Shown here: positions 22,975-34,041 of the stretch, piece by piece
Position numbering within the stretch: the first letter of the stretch is position 1
Layout of the letters: every line of letters starts with the position of its first letter
NCBI GenBank assembly: GCA_963693305.1
Contig: OY855909.1
Span: 2,020,501 to 2,084,500 of the forward strand
Direction: 5' to 3'
Source: Meandrina meandrites
Taxonomy: Eukaryota > Cnidaria > Anthozoa > Scleractinia > Meandrinidae
DNA length: 64,000 bases
The notes under the pieces: generated by a model
Told to the model about the DNA's origin: nothing
The model's database searches: none
Seen by the model: only the letters and a program-made list of their open reading frames with translations
Program-made: the position numbers and the translations under genes

Positions 22975-25260
22975 GAAGTCAGATTTCTAACGCTGTCATT
23001 TTTAATAGAATTATGTTACAATGTTTGCACACATTACGTTTCGTGTTTTCAGCCTTTGCAACAACTGTCAATGTATTTCTCTTTTAATTCCTTCCACGGA
23101 CTGAATTATGATCCCTTCCCATTGCGGTGTGAATGATTTTGTACCCATATATGGTTATACGTAAAGCCGCAAATCAGAATATCTACTTTGCATTGCGGAC
23201 ATTGACAATTTTGTGGCGTTCTTCCTATTTTCAAGATTATTTAGCTGGTATGTACGTTCTGTTGAGTTACTTATTTGTTATGAAGGGTTTGATAACTACC
23301 TGAATAACGTATTAGAGTTGATTTGGCCCGAAACAAATTGAAAATATTCATTCAAATCGAAACAAATTTCACGTCTGCGAGATGTCACATGCGTCCGATT
23401 TTCGGTCGGTTTATCACCGTTCTTTCTTACCTCAAAGTAGCACTAGTCGAGTAACATTCTACCAATACTTGATAGTTTCTGCTGTTTGATGGTGGGTTTC
23501 ATCGTCTGAAACACTAAGTCTGCGTAATTTGTAAAAGAATTGTGAAGTTGACTGTCATGATTCCGGATAAGTTTGCCCCACCTCCCGACATGTTCTCGAC
23601 ATGTACATTGTGCGTCTTTTCAAAAGAAAAGCCCTCTCCACCATTACAAAATCCCTTCGCAAAAGAAAATTTAAGGCGTATTCATTAAGAGCATTACTTT
23701 TCTCCTGAAACATTTTTCTTTCAATTTGGACGGGCCAAAACTTGATCGGGCGCGTTTCATGCCTTTTGACTGATGTTGCGTTACCGGGTTGTTGAACAGC
23801 TCGAGCAAACTGATTACTGATGTCTGTTAAATCGTTTTTGGTGTAATTGTCTTAAATTTTGTGCATCTTCGCATGGCTCAGAGTCAGAAGTAACTCACTA
23901 GTCACTATCACAGTAATATTTCTCTTGTGCCGGTGTCCAAGTCGCTTGGGAACTTTGTATATTGACAACTTTGTTCTGAACTTCCTCTTGAAACATCTCG
24001 CTCCGTGATGATGAATTAATTAATGTGCCGGTTGACAGCGTTTGAACATTGCTCCGTGAAATATATTCAACCGCAGGCGATCCAATCTGCGATTGACATC
24101 GACAGTAAGTTCTGTTGCCCCTTGTTTAAAAAACAGAACGTTCATCGGGAAAAATGCATGGTTGCTGGATTGATTGAACATGTTAAAAATTATATAAATT
24201 GGTTCAAACGTTGCATAATTCGTTGTCAAGCTTCAAAGTTGGAAGTAATTTCAACGTGTCACATGTACATGAGCGATCAAGGAATTGAACAGGCAATAAA
24301 TAAATTTTATACCGACAGAAATTTGCACAAATTTAAGTTTTTTATACAGGAAAGACATTTTTAAGATTTTTTGTGAGACTTAACCTTCACTTTCAATTTT
24401 TTGCGTTTGAAAACCGGATGAAATTGAACGATTAACAAATCTTATGCCAACAGAGTCCAAACTAGAATGCAACACTTATTCGAGGCATACTTAGTGGAGG
24501 TAGAGTCTACTTGCCCAAGTAACTGGAAAAAGGAAAAGAGAAGGTGGTCTTGTTATGACGGCAAAGTTCACTGCCTTCACAACACAACTACGTATTGCAA
24601 GAATTCTGGAAAGAGAACTTATGGGCAAGCGGTGAAATATACTCGCTTTGAACTGAAAACATCGCATTTGATGAAAAGAAGTTCCCAATGCTGTTTTAGA
24701 GTTGCTTTGTGCTGTTTTTTTAGTTATATGGATTCCTCGAATGAGTGCCGCATCGGGACCACAGGGCTTGTTAAGGGGGGTGACTCTCAACTACCAATTT
24801 GTTTCTAAGGCAGGTTTCTAATTGTCATATTTTGGACATCAGACCTCATATGGATAAGCTGTTTGCATGAGTTTGTGCTATTGAAGATTCCTCCAAGAAT
24901 TTCATGTCATGGCCATATTTCATGCATCACATGACCAGAACAGAAAAAACCCTAAAACTCAAATGGTGGATAGATTTTAAATTTAAATGAGCGTCAAAAG
25001 ATAAAGACCGTCCACATGCGTAATGTGACATATCGTTTTTGTGAAATTCGCTTTGCTATAAGAAATAAACACTCAAAAGACTTTCATCACAGGTGTACCC
25101 CAAAATAAAATTCTCTATTTAGCGTTACAAGAAGCTTCAGAATTGCTTGCTTCAAAATACAGTCTTCAGAAATCCCTTAGCAACTGCTCTGGATCTGTAG
25201 TTAAGAGTCTCCCCCCAGATTTTTGTATAACCCTATATTAAATTTATGCAATCCATAAAT
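22975..25260 (+). other. Copy A-specific 2.3-kb intron segment
   Basis: Copy B runs directly from TTTTATTTTGGCCT to the sequence around 25262, so this segment was gained by A or lost by B. It contains a perfect CArG box CCATATATGG near 23147 and a candidate exon at 24023-24104. Two 113-codon frames (24023-24364, 24467-24808) have no recognised family. Confidence 0.6.
24023..24104 (+). CDS. Candidate alternative first coding exon of ADF copy A
   Basis: ATG frame of 27 codons ending at a strong GTAAGT donor in phase 1. Joined to the exon beginning at 25346, the frame stays open (RLEFKKLNSPTAT) into the ADF ATG, which would give an N-terminally extended ADF. Copy B lacks this segment, and its matching 5' UTR exon carries a frame-shifting base loss. 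Purely a sequence prediction. Confidence 0.2.
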
Positions 25261-25383
25261 TAGGCAGCATTAAGTGAACTGCAAAAAAAAAACTATGTAT
25301 CATTTATTATTCAACCCTAATTCTGTTAATTCCTATTCTTTTCAGGACTTGAATTTAAAAAGTTAAATTCACCAACAGCAACC

Positions 25384-28298
25384 ATGGTTAGTACATGAAT
25401 TTTGATTATTGTTTATAGTTTGATTGACCAGTTAAAAGTTTGTTTTACATTAATTTTAAGGGAGGGTTTCACAGCTCAGCACATTGCAAGCTACAATTCA
25501 ACTTTTATGTTCGGCACTCTGTAAATGTGGCTTCCCAAGAGAGCTCTCTTGATCAAAATGGTCAACAAGTAGTTCCAGGGAAACTGCCTTTTCATCCCTG
25601 ATCTGCCAGCTCTGGTAAATTTTCACAGCGCTTTTTATAATTCCCTTGCAATTAAATATGGAAAAGTTGCTCTGGCATTTTCACAGTGCAATTCATAACA
25701 AACAAGGAACAAAAATTCTTGTGATACTGCACTTTGAAAAACCTTTCATCAGAAATGCTTCTTGATTTGATCTGCGTAGTACTTTCTGAGAAACAACTTT
25801 AGAGCCTGTTTATTTGAAACATGTGCTTGGTGTTCTGTAATCAGTCATGCAAAAGAATTACAGGACAGCTCAGAGCTTGCTGGCAGGCTATAAATATGCA
25901 AGCTCAAGTTATCTTGATTTTCCTGTCTGATCTCAATACATTTTCTTATACTATAAGTTGGGAGAATTTATTAAAAAGATCAAAGCAATTTCTCTTTGGT
26001 GATCATTTTAATTCTCATAACCTTCTCCCTTGATGAAGTATTGATATTGTAAGGAGGAGTTTGATGTTGGTCACTCTTGGGACTTAAAGCAATACTTCTA
26101 TCATTAGATCATGGTTAATATAAAGTGTGTAATCAAAGTACATCATTCTTGCTAAAATTTTCTTTTCTCTATTTCAGGCATCTGGTATAAAAATGAGTCC
26201 AGAATGTAACGAGATGTTCAGTCTTGTCAAAGACCAACACAAACATGGACATGCTATCTTGATGATAAAAGACGAAAAGGAGATTGTTGTAGAAAAAAGT
26301 TTTGATCGACACGCAGACAAAACACCAGAAACAAGTGAACAAGTCTTCAATGAGATGAGGGAAGAAATTCTTAAGACTGGAGGACCCCGTTACATCTTGT
26401 TTGACTTCTCATATTACCGGAAAAGTGGTAGTTCTAAAGATGTTGTAGTATACATCTACTGGTGAGCAAAAAGCATTTTGTAGAATGGGTGGAACATTTA
26501 TAACACGGCATGAATAGGGCAAAGTAATATTAGTATAGACCACACAAGTGAATAGTGCTGATTGGTTAACTTAAGAGGTGATTAGCAACTACTATCTACC
26601 TTTGAGCAGCCTAAGAGAAACAAAATGGCTTCCCGTATCGCTTCTTATAATATTGGTTTATGAACGTGTTGTTTTGGTCTGCTAGTTATTCAGCTTGTGT
26701 GGTATAATTATACTAAAACAATAATTATTCACCTCCACTTTGATGAAGAATTGTTAAGATGGATTCTGCTGAAAAGTCGAGCAATAACTGCAAAAAGTAA
26801 TCACCAAGTTAGTTACTAGTTAGTTATTAGTTACTAAGTTAATATCAAACGTGGTAAAAATGCTCAAAATGTGTCAGTATTTTGTTTTAAACTGACCTGA
26901 AACATCCATTCTAACTTTAATATGGGTAAGTTCAAATTCATTTTTCTCTCATGGGTCAGCTTGAGAGCTTCAATAAGTTCTTAACTGTACTCAAACTGTA
27001 CTATGCCATGAATTGTCTTTGGTAACTTTATTTTTGCCTTTATTGCTCAAATGCTCAGCATAAACCATCTTAAATATTATAAGTCACACACCCAGTAGAA
27101 GAAATTGTTGTAACATTGTGTTCATGTGGGCGAAAGGCTCTCCTTGGCAGGCGGACCACACAGATTAGTTTGGAAATTGATAATGAAATGGTCGTAAGTA
27201 GCAGGGTTTTTGTTAGAGCCAGGACCTTTAGTCTGTTATTTCAATTTTGTTCCTGGCTATTTTACGCGAGGCTGTAAGTATTTGAGTAAATGAGCAGAAG
27301 TGGCCTGCAATGCACCATTTGAATTGAATAGAACTGTGGAAATACAAATAGAATGAAGATGTGATCATCGCAGTGGTAATCATTGTGTGTTCCTTTCACG
27401 GGTTGTTGTTGATGGGCTCAACATATTTGCCTGCTCTCCATGTTTGGTTCGTCATGGCTCAGTTGGTAGAGCATTGCAGTGTGAATGCATAGGGCATGTG
27501 TTTGATTCCCATTGAAGTTCCAAAAAAATTTTTCTTTGGGGGGACCGGGGGGCTAATAGGCCATTCCCCTTATGAAACTTGCCCGCAGGGAATCATGGTG
27601 GTTGTATTCATCACCGCACGTCAAGTCTTGAACGTGTCACGCGCACGATGAATACAACTACCATGATTCCCTGCGCGCAAGTCTCATAAGGGGAATGGCC
27701 TCTTCACAATTGCTCAAATAGCTGTTACAATTGCGATTATCACATTTTCATTCCACAATGCACCCTTTGGTCCTCAATAATTTAAATTTTGCCAGGGGGA
27801 GGCATCATACTCCAGGCAATGGGAGGGGGATACCTTGCTATTTGCATATTTAGTCCCTGCTATTCAAAACCTCAACAAAACCCCTAGCCTGAATTAGGCA
27901 TGGCAATGAAAAAGGTTGAGCAAGCCAAGTACAAAGGTTTTTCTCCCCATCAATGTTTTAGAGGTCATGAGTTTGACTGCTTGTGAGAAGTTGTATTTTT
28001 TCCACTGGATAGTGTTCCTATCGTTTAAAGTCAATAACATTGTAATACCATCATTGTTTTCCGCATTACCTGTATGTTCGCAGTGATTTGCTCAAGTTTG
28101 TTGACTCTGGGATGGCATTCATTTGATACTTGCAGGTGTCCCGATACCATAAGGGTCAAAGACAGGATGATTTACGCCTCTACAAATGAAGTTCTGAAGA
28201 AATCATTTCATGGCATTAAGCAATTTGAGTGTCATGATGAAGATGAGTTCAGCTTCAAGGAGATCGCAGAAAGATTGGAAAAATCTGATAGAGCATGA
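25384..28298 (+). CDS. ADF: ADF/cofilin, copy A
   Basis: Coding exons 25384-25386 (ATG only, then GTTAGT), 26178-26461 and 28136-28298; the exon carrying the ATG begins near 25346 after TTCTTTTCAG. The product has 149 residues. An exon with only the ATG is also typical of vertebrate cofilin genes. Family features are N-terminal MASG, whose Ser3 is the inhibitory phosphorylation site in animal cofilins; YILFDFSYY; and the long actin-binding helix VKDRMIYASTNEVLKKSF. ADF/cofilins bind F- and G-actin in the cytoplasm and sever and depolymerise filaments. A tandem paralogue follows at 34042. Poly(A) signals are at 28396 and 28492. Confidence 0.95.
27447..27522 (+). repeat. tRNA-like SINE head in ADF A intron
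   Basis: CATGGCTCAGTTGGTAGAGC is a strong D-arm/A-box match; the B-box-like GTGTTTGATTCCC follows. It lacks a complete tRNA fold. Present also in copy B at 36156-36230, so it predates the duplication. Confidence 0.55.
27559..27700. repeat. Hairpin MITE in ADF A intron
   Basis: GGCCATTCCCCTTATGA pairs with TCATAAGGGGAATGGCC; arms of about 60 bp. The counterpart in copy B is at 36267-36408. Confidence 0.85.
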
Positions 28299-28395
28299 GT
28301 ATACTGTCAAATATTGTTATGCAAGCTTCGTGATGGATTTTTGATAAGAAATTCCAATCAACACTGTAATTGCTTCCCAGGAATGTGTAATTTTG

Positions 28396-28497
28396 AATAA
28401 AATAACATGACATGTGCAACTGTATAATGTAGTTAAATTTGTTTTAATTGTAAAGTGTGCACTTAATTACATGAACAGTAAAAGAGGAGTCAATAAA
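28396..28497 (+). terminator. ADF copy A poly(A) signals
   Basis: AATAAA at 28396-28401 and 28492-28497, 100-200 bp after the stop codon and conserved in copy B. Confidence 0.6.
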
Positions 28498-28536
28498 TCT
28501 CAAGTGTCTTCGATGTTTCAAAAGTAAACGAATGTA

Positions 28537-30648
28537 GGTCGTTTAGCCCCGAAGTCGTTTAGCCCCTAGTCTGTTAGCCCCGAATCCGAAGTCGGTTAGC
28601 CCCCAAAGTGACATCGGTTAGCCCCCAAAGTGAAGTCGGTTAGCCCCCAGTAAGATGTTTAGCCCCCAAATAATATCTGACTCTAAACTCGAGAAATTAT
28701 TCAACTTATGCTGTGAAATCTTTCGCCAAAACGATAAGCTTACTTTTATGATCGAGATGGCGTTCCTTGATCATTTGCTTCGAACAAATTCGCAATGGAA
28801 TGGAAGTATACCTTGCTTCACAATGTCATCGTCATCGTATCTCGAAAGTATTTCATCCAAACTCAAGCCGAAGTGTTTGTTTAGAAGTTAATAATTTAAG
28901 AACGTGTTCAATAAAGTACCAGATATCATATATAAACTCATTCTGGACTCTCCGCTTCCGATTAGTTTAATGAAACAGCGGTAACAGTAGTATGAGAAAT
29001 TACTTTGTATAATAGCACGGTTGTGTCTCAATCAAGACTTGTGTTGCTATGAAAACCAGCCCTAACAACTCTGTTTATCTTGCTTTGTTGTTTATTGCAA
29101 TTAAGTAAAAGTGAATAGACATGCGATCCCATTGTTTTCGAAAAGTTGTCACCTAACTCAAGTTGAATGACTTGTTAATTTAGCAAGAATGAATAACAAG
29201 AATATGAAAACAAGATTGTAGGGCTGGTTTGCATTAAAGTTTAAGTATACACACTAGTAAGTTTTAATCTGTCATTAAACTTATTCTTCACAACTCTGTT
29301 TGTCTTGTTTTGTTGTTTATCGCAATTAAGTAAAAGTGAATAGACACGCGATCCCATTGTTTTCGAAAAGTTGTCACCTAACTCAAGTTGAATGACTTGT
29401 TAATTTAGCAAGAATGAATTAGAATATGAATAGGATAGACGCGTGGGCCGCATTGTTGTTAAGATAAGTGTGTTGACCAATCAACGACGTCTAAACAAAC
29501 AGTTCTGTAATTGGGATCCGAAGGTGAGTATAAAAGAGGTGAAGGATCCGTTAATGTCATCAGACTATCCATCACGATACAACTCGATTACGCTTCATTG
29601 AACATCAGGTTGGTTTCTGAAAAGAAGCTCAGAAGAGTACAAAGGCAAAAGTACAGGCAGCTACAGGCCAAAATTTTCAGCCTTTGGGCAGAATTCAACA
29701 ATGGCGAGCGAAGTTCAAGACAACTACTTAGGGCCTGCTCTTATCTTAATGGGCCAAGCTTTTAAGACCATGCATTTACAAACAACTGTAGGATACTAGG
29801 ATAGGCCTAAGCTTCGAAGCTGATTTATTTTTAGTCGTTTTAAAATAACATAATTGTAATTTTTTCATGCCGTTTTCATTTTCCATCGCCTTTTTAGAAA
29901 ATTGTAAAAATTATGTTATTCTTGTAAATAGCGTTTTCTTGTTATATTATAATGTAAGGATAAATAGGATAGGATTATATTAACATTGGCCAAAGCCATT
30001 CTTGTAAATAGGTTCTATGTTATAATGTAATAAATTTTTTTATTACTTACTGTATTACTTTTTTAGTCTTTATTCTTAATGTTATAATCTGCGCTGCATT
30101 ATAACCAGTTCCTCTTTTTCTTTCCTCTCGTGACGTGAAGATAACAAAAATAAAACCCCTATATTCTATATCTTCGCCAATTTCGCGCATCTGCACACAT
30201 TACGGGCCTATCAAGTGCTGTACCACGTGATGTTTGCCTTCAAAATAAATTCCTTCCAACATGGCGTCCGCAATAAAATTATCCTGGTCTCGATTGTATA
30301 ACAACTCTATATCAAATCAGTTTAGCTTTACACTTCCACTGATTCACATAAACTAGCCCCTGAGGTAGGTACGATATATTTCGTTTCTACAGTGTTCGCT
30401 AAATTCGACTTAAGTTCGACTTAAAAATGCGTGTTACAGCAAGAGTTGAATAATTTCTCGAGTTTAGAGTCAGATATATTATAGAGATATTATTTGGGGG
30501 CTAAACATCTTACTGGGGGCTAACCGACTTCACTTTGGGGGCTAACCGACTTCACTTTGGGGGCTAACCGACTTCACTTTGGGGGCCAACCGACTTCGGA
30601 CTCGGGGCTAACAGACTAGGGGCTAAACGACTTCGGGGCTAAACGACC
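28537..30648. mobile_element. MULE-like transposon 1, array-type terminal repeats
   Basis: Terminal inverted repeats begin GGTCGTTTAGCCCC and extend about 170-200 bp (28537-28706 and 30446-30648). Each contains several copies of a unit of about 22 bp, GTCGGTTAGCCCCCAAAGTG plus two bases. The interior has a direct duplication (about 29085-29205 and 29305-29425) and a remnant transposase frame. Compared with copy B, the element replaces about 360 bp downstream of the ADF gene; no target-site duplication is visible. Confidence 0.8.
29578..29765 (+). pseudogene. MULE transposase C-terminal remnant
   Basis: The frame encodes IRLVSEKKLRRVQRQKYRQL, then LWAEFNNGERSS, matching the C-terminus of the larger transposase remnant at 59840-60135 (IRLVSEKKLKRMQ, LWEEFEDGERS). 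No DDE core is present. The upstream part of the frame is not alignable, so this is a deletion derivative. Confidence 0.6.
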
Positions 30649-31596
30649 GGATACCGTACAATGGAACCCTGTTAATACAGACACCAAGGGGACATTCCAA
30701 AACTTGACTCCTCACAAATCCTCTCGCGGCTTCGTGGCCAAGACAAAAGCACATGCGGCCACTACAAAGCACTTGCTTGCGAGATCCTGCCAGCTATGCA
30801 GGCTAATTCCAAAGTGTCCATATTATTAGGGTGTCTGTATTTACCTGTCGGACCTATTCATTTATATCTGGTCTCGAGAACTTGCTGCATGCCATGGTAG
30901 ATTGGCTTGATGGTTTCTAGACATGGTACTGATACCTGCCGAGAAGGAAAAAGAGTGCTCTTATGAAAGGATAGACAATCATAAATACTGTTCTCGTTGG
31001 GGAACATTTGCTAGAAAAGTGTAGTTCCCACCAGCAACATTACGATCAAAATCATTAGCAGGAACGTAACGCCACTACACTATGTCCAAGTGGGAACATC
31101 TAGAAACATTCATAAGTGCCCTTATGATCGACATAATCATAATATAATCGCAAGGAAATGATGGATCATTCTAAAATTCCATGATTTTCCAGGTTTTCCA
31201 TGACCCGTATGAACCCTGTTAAGGTATTGGAAACAGGAAGTGTAGATCCACCTCCCCCATTTTTGTTGCCCTTGTAAACATTTTTATGATACCCACAAAT
31301 TCATTGAGTGGAACGTAATGAATTCAAAGTAGTGCTTTGCTGAAGAACTCTACACAATGATCCAGGAAAAATATTGACCGTATATTCCAATGACACGAGC
31401 ACCAAAGGCGAACTGTTTAAGGATGGGGAGAGGGGATCAGAGGGTGTGCTCCTCCAAAATTTATTTCGGACTCATTTATTTTGTAGATTTTGGCTCCTTG
31501 AAGTGCCATGTCCAGGTATTTTGAGTCACCCATTTTCCTCGGATGAGGATAATTTTGTCAAGATAAATTTCCATATTCAGGGTTCGCACACTCTTT

Positions 31597-31845
31597 TAAA
31601 AAGTCCTTAAAATGTTAAGGGGAGTCCTTAAAAAGTCCTTGAGTTCCATTTTTCCTTGGAAAGTCCTTGACTTTTCTTCAACTTTAACTGTAGTGGTGTC
31701 GAAACCAAATTGCTTTTCATATACTGTGGTATTCTTTTCCTGTATAAAGCAGCTTCAAACACTAAAGCACGGGTGTAAAAGCAGCACGTACGAGAAAAGA
31801 CAAGTGAACTGAAAAATGTAGAGAAGGAGATGGAGCTTGTCACAA
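31597..31845. other. Spacer between the duplication copies
   Basis: About 250 bp with TCCTTAAAAAGTCCTTGA-type repeats and no supported gene. Confidence 0.5.
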
Positions 31846-31896
31846 CCTCCTTGTCACAATAAATCCCCCCCCCTCCCACCACCACCACCACACTGG

Positions 31897-32329
31897 CCCG
31901 GGGTATCACATCGAACGAAATCGAACAAATTTTTCATCGAACTCAATCGAACGAAATCGGAATCTAATCGAACGATTAAATTCGATTTTGTTCGGTCATC
32001 GAAAGAAATCGGTCAACAATTTTTTTGTGAGTTCGATTTCGCGCTATTGACGTGCCGAACTAAATTAAAAGAATTAAATTCGACTTAGGCGCGGCGATAG
32101 CACGACGTACACGGCAGAGTTTGCCGTGCGGCACGGCAGTAGCGCGTCTTGGTTCTAAACGGCGTGCCATTGTTGTGCGAACTAAATTCATAAATTATTT
32201 TAAGCTATTTTGCAGCTTGCAGTTTGTTTTGTTCTGATATAATTTGAATTTGGCGCGACTGCATTAAATTCGACGTTTGAAACCATTGCCGTGCTATCGT
32301 CATGCCACTGCCAGGCCAAATTCACATAA

Positions 32330-32365
<36 letters not shown>

Positions 32366-32906
32366 AGAACAGGCCAGACGCGGGTGTTACGAAAACTAAG
32401 ACCCTCGAAAACTAAGACCCGGGCTAAGACCTAAGACCTAAGACCCATCTTAGTTTTCGTAATTACGAAAACTAAGACCCCCCCAAAAAACGAAACATAG
32501 AAGGAAAGAAATGCTCTTTTATCAATATTAATGTGTTTTTAAAGACGCGAAGACTTGCGCCGCATAAAAAAGAAACAACGACAACAAAAACACGAATAGA
32601 TCGACTCGGTCAACTCAATATGGGCCGATCGTGGGCAATCATTTTAACGCTACTTTGGGCTACTTTTATGCACTCCGAAGGCCTAAAGAAATGCCGAACA
32701 TAGACCCATTGCAACCCACAAACCTCCTTTGGTGTCGTTCGGCGACCGAACTAAATTGAACGCGTCATCGGACTTTATCGAATGTCCGATTTGGATTTAT
32801 TTTTTGTGAGTTCGATTTCGTTCGATCACCGAACAAAATCGAATTTAATCGTTCGATTAACGTTCGATTGCGTTCGAAAACCGAACGTTCGATGTGATAC
32901 CCCGGG
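31897..32906. mobile_element. 1010-bp element, TCGAAC-rich inverted ends
   Basis: Ends are CCCGGGGTATCACATCGAAC and its complement, with inverted repeats of about 120 bp. A direct ACTGG flanks it (31892-31896, 32907-32911), while copy A shows the empty site CACACTGGGGTAAAG. It therefore inserted after the duplication. Its middle holds a separate array of CGAAAACTAAGACCC units (about 32388-32482). No transposase frame is present. Confidence 0.9.
32388..32482. repeat. CGAAAACTAAGACCC repeat array
   Basis: Direct units at the left and right and an inverted one (CATCTTAGTTTTCG) between them, inside the 1010-bp element. The C-ended oligomer style resembles the terminal arrays of the MULE-like elements. 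Confidence 0.6.
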
Positions 32907-32924
32907 ACTGGGGTAAAGCCATAC

Positions 32925-33121
32925 CCATATATGGTTATGCGTACTGCATTTTAAATTTCCATCACAAAAAGATGTTAAAAAAGTGTCTGATGCTTTAGTC
33001 AGGAGTTTGCGAATTCATGCTTACTCACGGCTAAATTCGTTGTTTAGGACTAAATGACCCTATATGGTTTACACGGTGTGTTCAACTCACGCCGGGCTCA
33101 CGTATCCGTGCGTTATAAAAG
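32925..33121 (+). promoter_or_regulatory. ADF copy B promoter: CArG boxes and TATA box
   Basis: CCATATATGG (32925-32934), CCCTATATGG (33058-33067) and TATAAAAG (33114-33121) match copy A in order and spacing. A non-coding exon follows, ending at 33248 with a GTAAGT donor. The 1010-bp element inserted immediately upstream. Confidence 0.6.
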
Positions 33122-34041
33122 CGTCTCGCAATAACTTAAAATGCTAGTTATCCCGCTAACGCTACGATCAGGATCAGGAGCAGCTACAGGCAACCCTTTT
33201 TGAAGAATTTCGGTTACTTCTGCTATCTTTGTGCAAGCCGTCACCAAAGTAAGTTTTCTATCAGTTACCTCGTTTATCTCGTGTCACGCCATAATTTTAA
33301 TTGTCTGATTTTTACCAAATTTATGTTTTCACTATTTACACGTGCGTAGTGTTTTTAAATTCATTTCAGTAAGATATTCTCGGCATTTTATTAAGTACTA
33401 TATCTACTTCTACTGCCATTACCACCGCAATTGCGAACTTTGTTTTCTCGCTACTGTTGTAACAAATCTACAATCGTTATTTTGGGGGTTTTGCAACTCT
33501 ATTTATTTTCTGTTGTCGCAATCACCGCCTGTCCTGTATTCTGAAACTATCAAGTGGGGTTCAAGCAAGGTGCAACTTTGGAATCTTAGCAGTCTACAAT
33601 TTAGTTGGGATGTAGCCTGACAAAGAGTTTTTGGCTTGTATGCAGCCGTCTTCATGTTCTCGTCTCCTTCGCAGCCCGTGTTTTGGCTCCTCCTTGCGGG
33701 GTAGGGATGGGGGAGGGAGCGTTGCGTGACGATTCCAAACAACGGCTGGCCCCAACTCCCTCGAAAATATAATGGCAGTAAAATAAGTTAACTATTTTCA
33801 CTGGTTCCTAGCCGTCTCTTATTTCATGTATTTTGTAACCCTGGATCCCCCTCGAGGAGGTAGATGTTTTCCCAAAAATAATTTTTATTTTGGCCTCGAA
33901 TAAATTATTATTATTAGGCAGCTTTAAACTGAACTGGAAAAAAAATTAATTTGTGTCATTAATTATTCAACCCTAATTCTGTTAATTGCTTTATTTCTTT
34001 TCAGGATTTGAATTTAAAAGTTAAATTCACCAACAGCAACC

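Larger units (their letters stand above)
21918..31591 (+). repeat. Segmental duplication, copy A
   Basis: Direct tandem copy of 31846-38498. It begins at CCTCCTTGTCACAATAAATC, a C/ACC microsatellite and CACACTGGGGTAAAG, and runs to GGTTCGCACAC. Copy A has about 2.3 kb after 22975 that copy B lacks, and a 2.1-kb MULE-like element. Sampled intron sequence differs from copy B by about 2 percent. Only 254 bp separates the copies. Confidence 0.95.

Noticed and set aside
24467..24808. 113-codon frame with overlapping minus frame
   Set aside because: Cys-rich but no recognised domain, no splice context, in the copy A-only intron segment.
27447..27522. Possible functional tRNA gene
   Set aside because: A and B boxes are good but the acceptor and anticodon arms do not fold, and it repeats as a SINE head.
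31374..31610. 78-codon frame repeated at 38296-38583
   Set aside because: Part of the segmental duplication tail; no ADF exon or known domain, and the two frames end differently.
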